Shown here one piece after another: positions 63,910-64,000 of a stretch of DNA of 64,000 nt. Made by a program: the position numbers and the translations under genes. Source of the stretch: Algoriphagus sp. Y33 (GTDB lineage: Bacteria > Bacteroidota > Bacteroidia > Cytophagales > Cyclobacteriaceae); assembly GCF_014838715.1 (NCBI RefSeq), contig NZ_CP061947.1:4516001-4580000 (forward strand), read 5' to 3'. The notes below the pieces were generated by a model. The model saw only the letters and a program-made list of their open reading frames with translations. It was not told where the DNA came from and searched no databases. Positions within the stretch are counted from its first letter, which is position 1. Each line of letters begins with the position of its first letter.

Positions 63910-64000
63910 TCAACTACCTATTTTATCAGGTTCTGCAATTGAAATCGCCATTGGCAATCCCTCTTTACCTTTATCTATAAGACTTTGCTCTGCATCGTTC
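63910..64000 (-). CDS. 3' end of the upstream gene of the exb operon (truncated at window edge)
   Basis: The last 29 codons (ending AISIAEPDKIGS, stop TGA at 63912-63910) of a minus-strand gene cut by the end of the window. The stop lies 1 bp before the exbD ATG, so both are translated together. By analogy with Bacteroidota exb operons it is probably a first ExbD-like protein; the visible part is too short to prove it. Confidence 0.5.
   Translation of the reverse strand, partial: NDAEQSLIDKGKEGLPMAISIAEPDKIGS

Noticed and set aside
1..64000. CRISPR arrays, prophage genes, rRNA operons, integrases
   Set aside because: No regularly spaced direct repeats, phage structural genes, rRNA or tyrosine/serine recombinase motifs were seen anywhere in the window.

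Overview
The window looks like the chromosome of a member of Bacteroidota, order Cytophagales, most likely Cyclobacteriaceae (Algoriphagus-like). This rests on promoter boxes of the TTG-N19-TAnnTTTG type, many lipoproteins, a TonB receptor with a carboxypeptidase-regulatory-like plug extension, a DUF4221 lipoprotein, permease-prefix FtsX-type transporters and very little use of Shine-Dalgarno sites. The genus is an inference; no 16S gene is present.

Layout. 1-6.5 kb: the 3' end of a molybdopterin dehydrogenase, three envelope proteins and rpsA. 7-14.4 kb: a signalling block with a repeat-rich exported protein, two LytS-type kinases (one lacking the phospho-accepting His) and a LytTR regulator, facing an FtsX-like permease with its PadR regulator. 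14.9-15.4 kb: an azurin lipoprotein. 15.5-23.2 kb: an accessory island bounded by direct repeats of the aroF 3' end. It holds a small cysteine-containing exported peptide, a DUF4221 lipoprotein, a CxxC thioredoxin-like lipoprotein, a giant O-antigen-ligase/TPR/GH18-like fusion and an AT-rich S9-like hydrolase. A dead remnant of a second DUF4221 copy sits at its left edge. 23.2-31.8 kb: the tryptophan operon read on the minus strand, trpL-trpE-G-D-C-F-B-A-aroF, with a Trp-codon leader peptide and attenuator. Repeats invade two of its gene junctions.

32-36 kb: SRP RNA, transaldolase-like fsa, ftsE and an S41 protease. 36.2-42 kb: a TonB receptor with a beta-propeller phytase, and a TPR-HTH regulator. 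42-47.6 kb: PAP2 phosphatase, GT39 glycosyltransferase, TPR protein, tRNA nucleotidyltransferase and small proteins. 47.7-49.2 kb: an ECF sigma/putative anti-sigma pair and an HTH protein, followed by 1.1 kb without a recognised gene. 50.3-59.3 kb: housekeeping genes pyrG, yidC, tRNA-Arg(ACG), rpoN and asnS. 59.3-64 kb: two MFS transporters, the NAD(P)HX repair enzyme and exbD genes.

The most interesting parts are (1) the 15.5-23.2 kb island, which may be a peptide maturation/export or surface glycan system and appears to have entered by recombination with an aroF 3' fragment from a related strain; (2) a structured repeat family that sits in operon junctions and ends exactly at the downstream start codon (10324-10514 and 29317-29524); and (3) the trp attenuator. 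All functional calls rest on reading motifs by eye; no database search was run.
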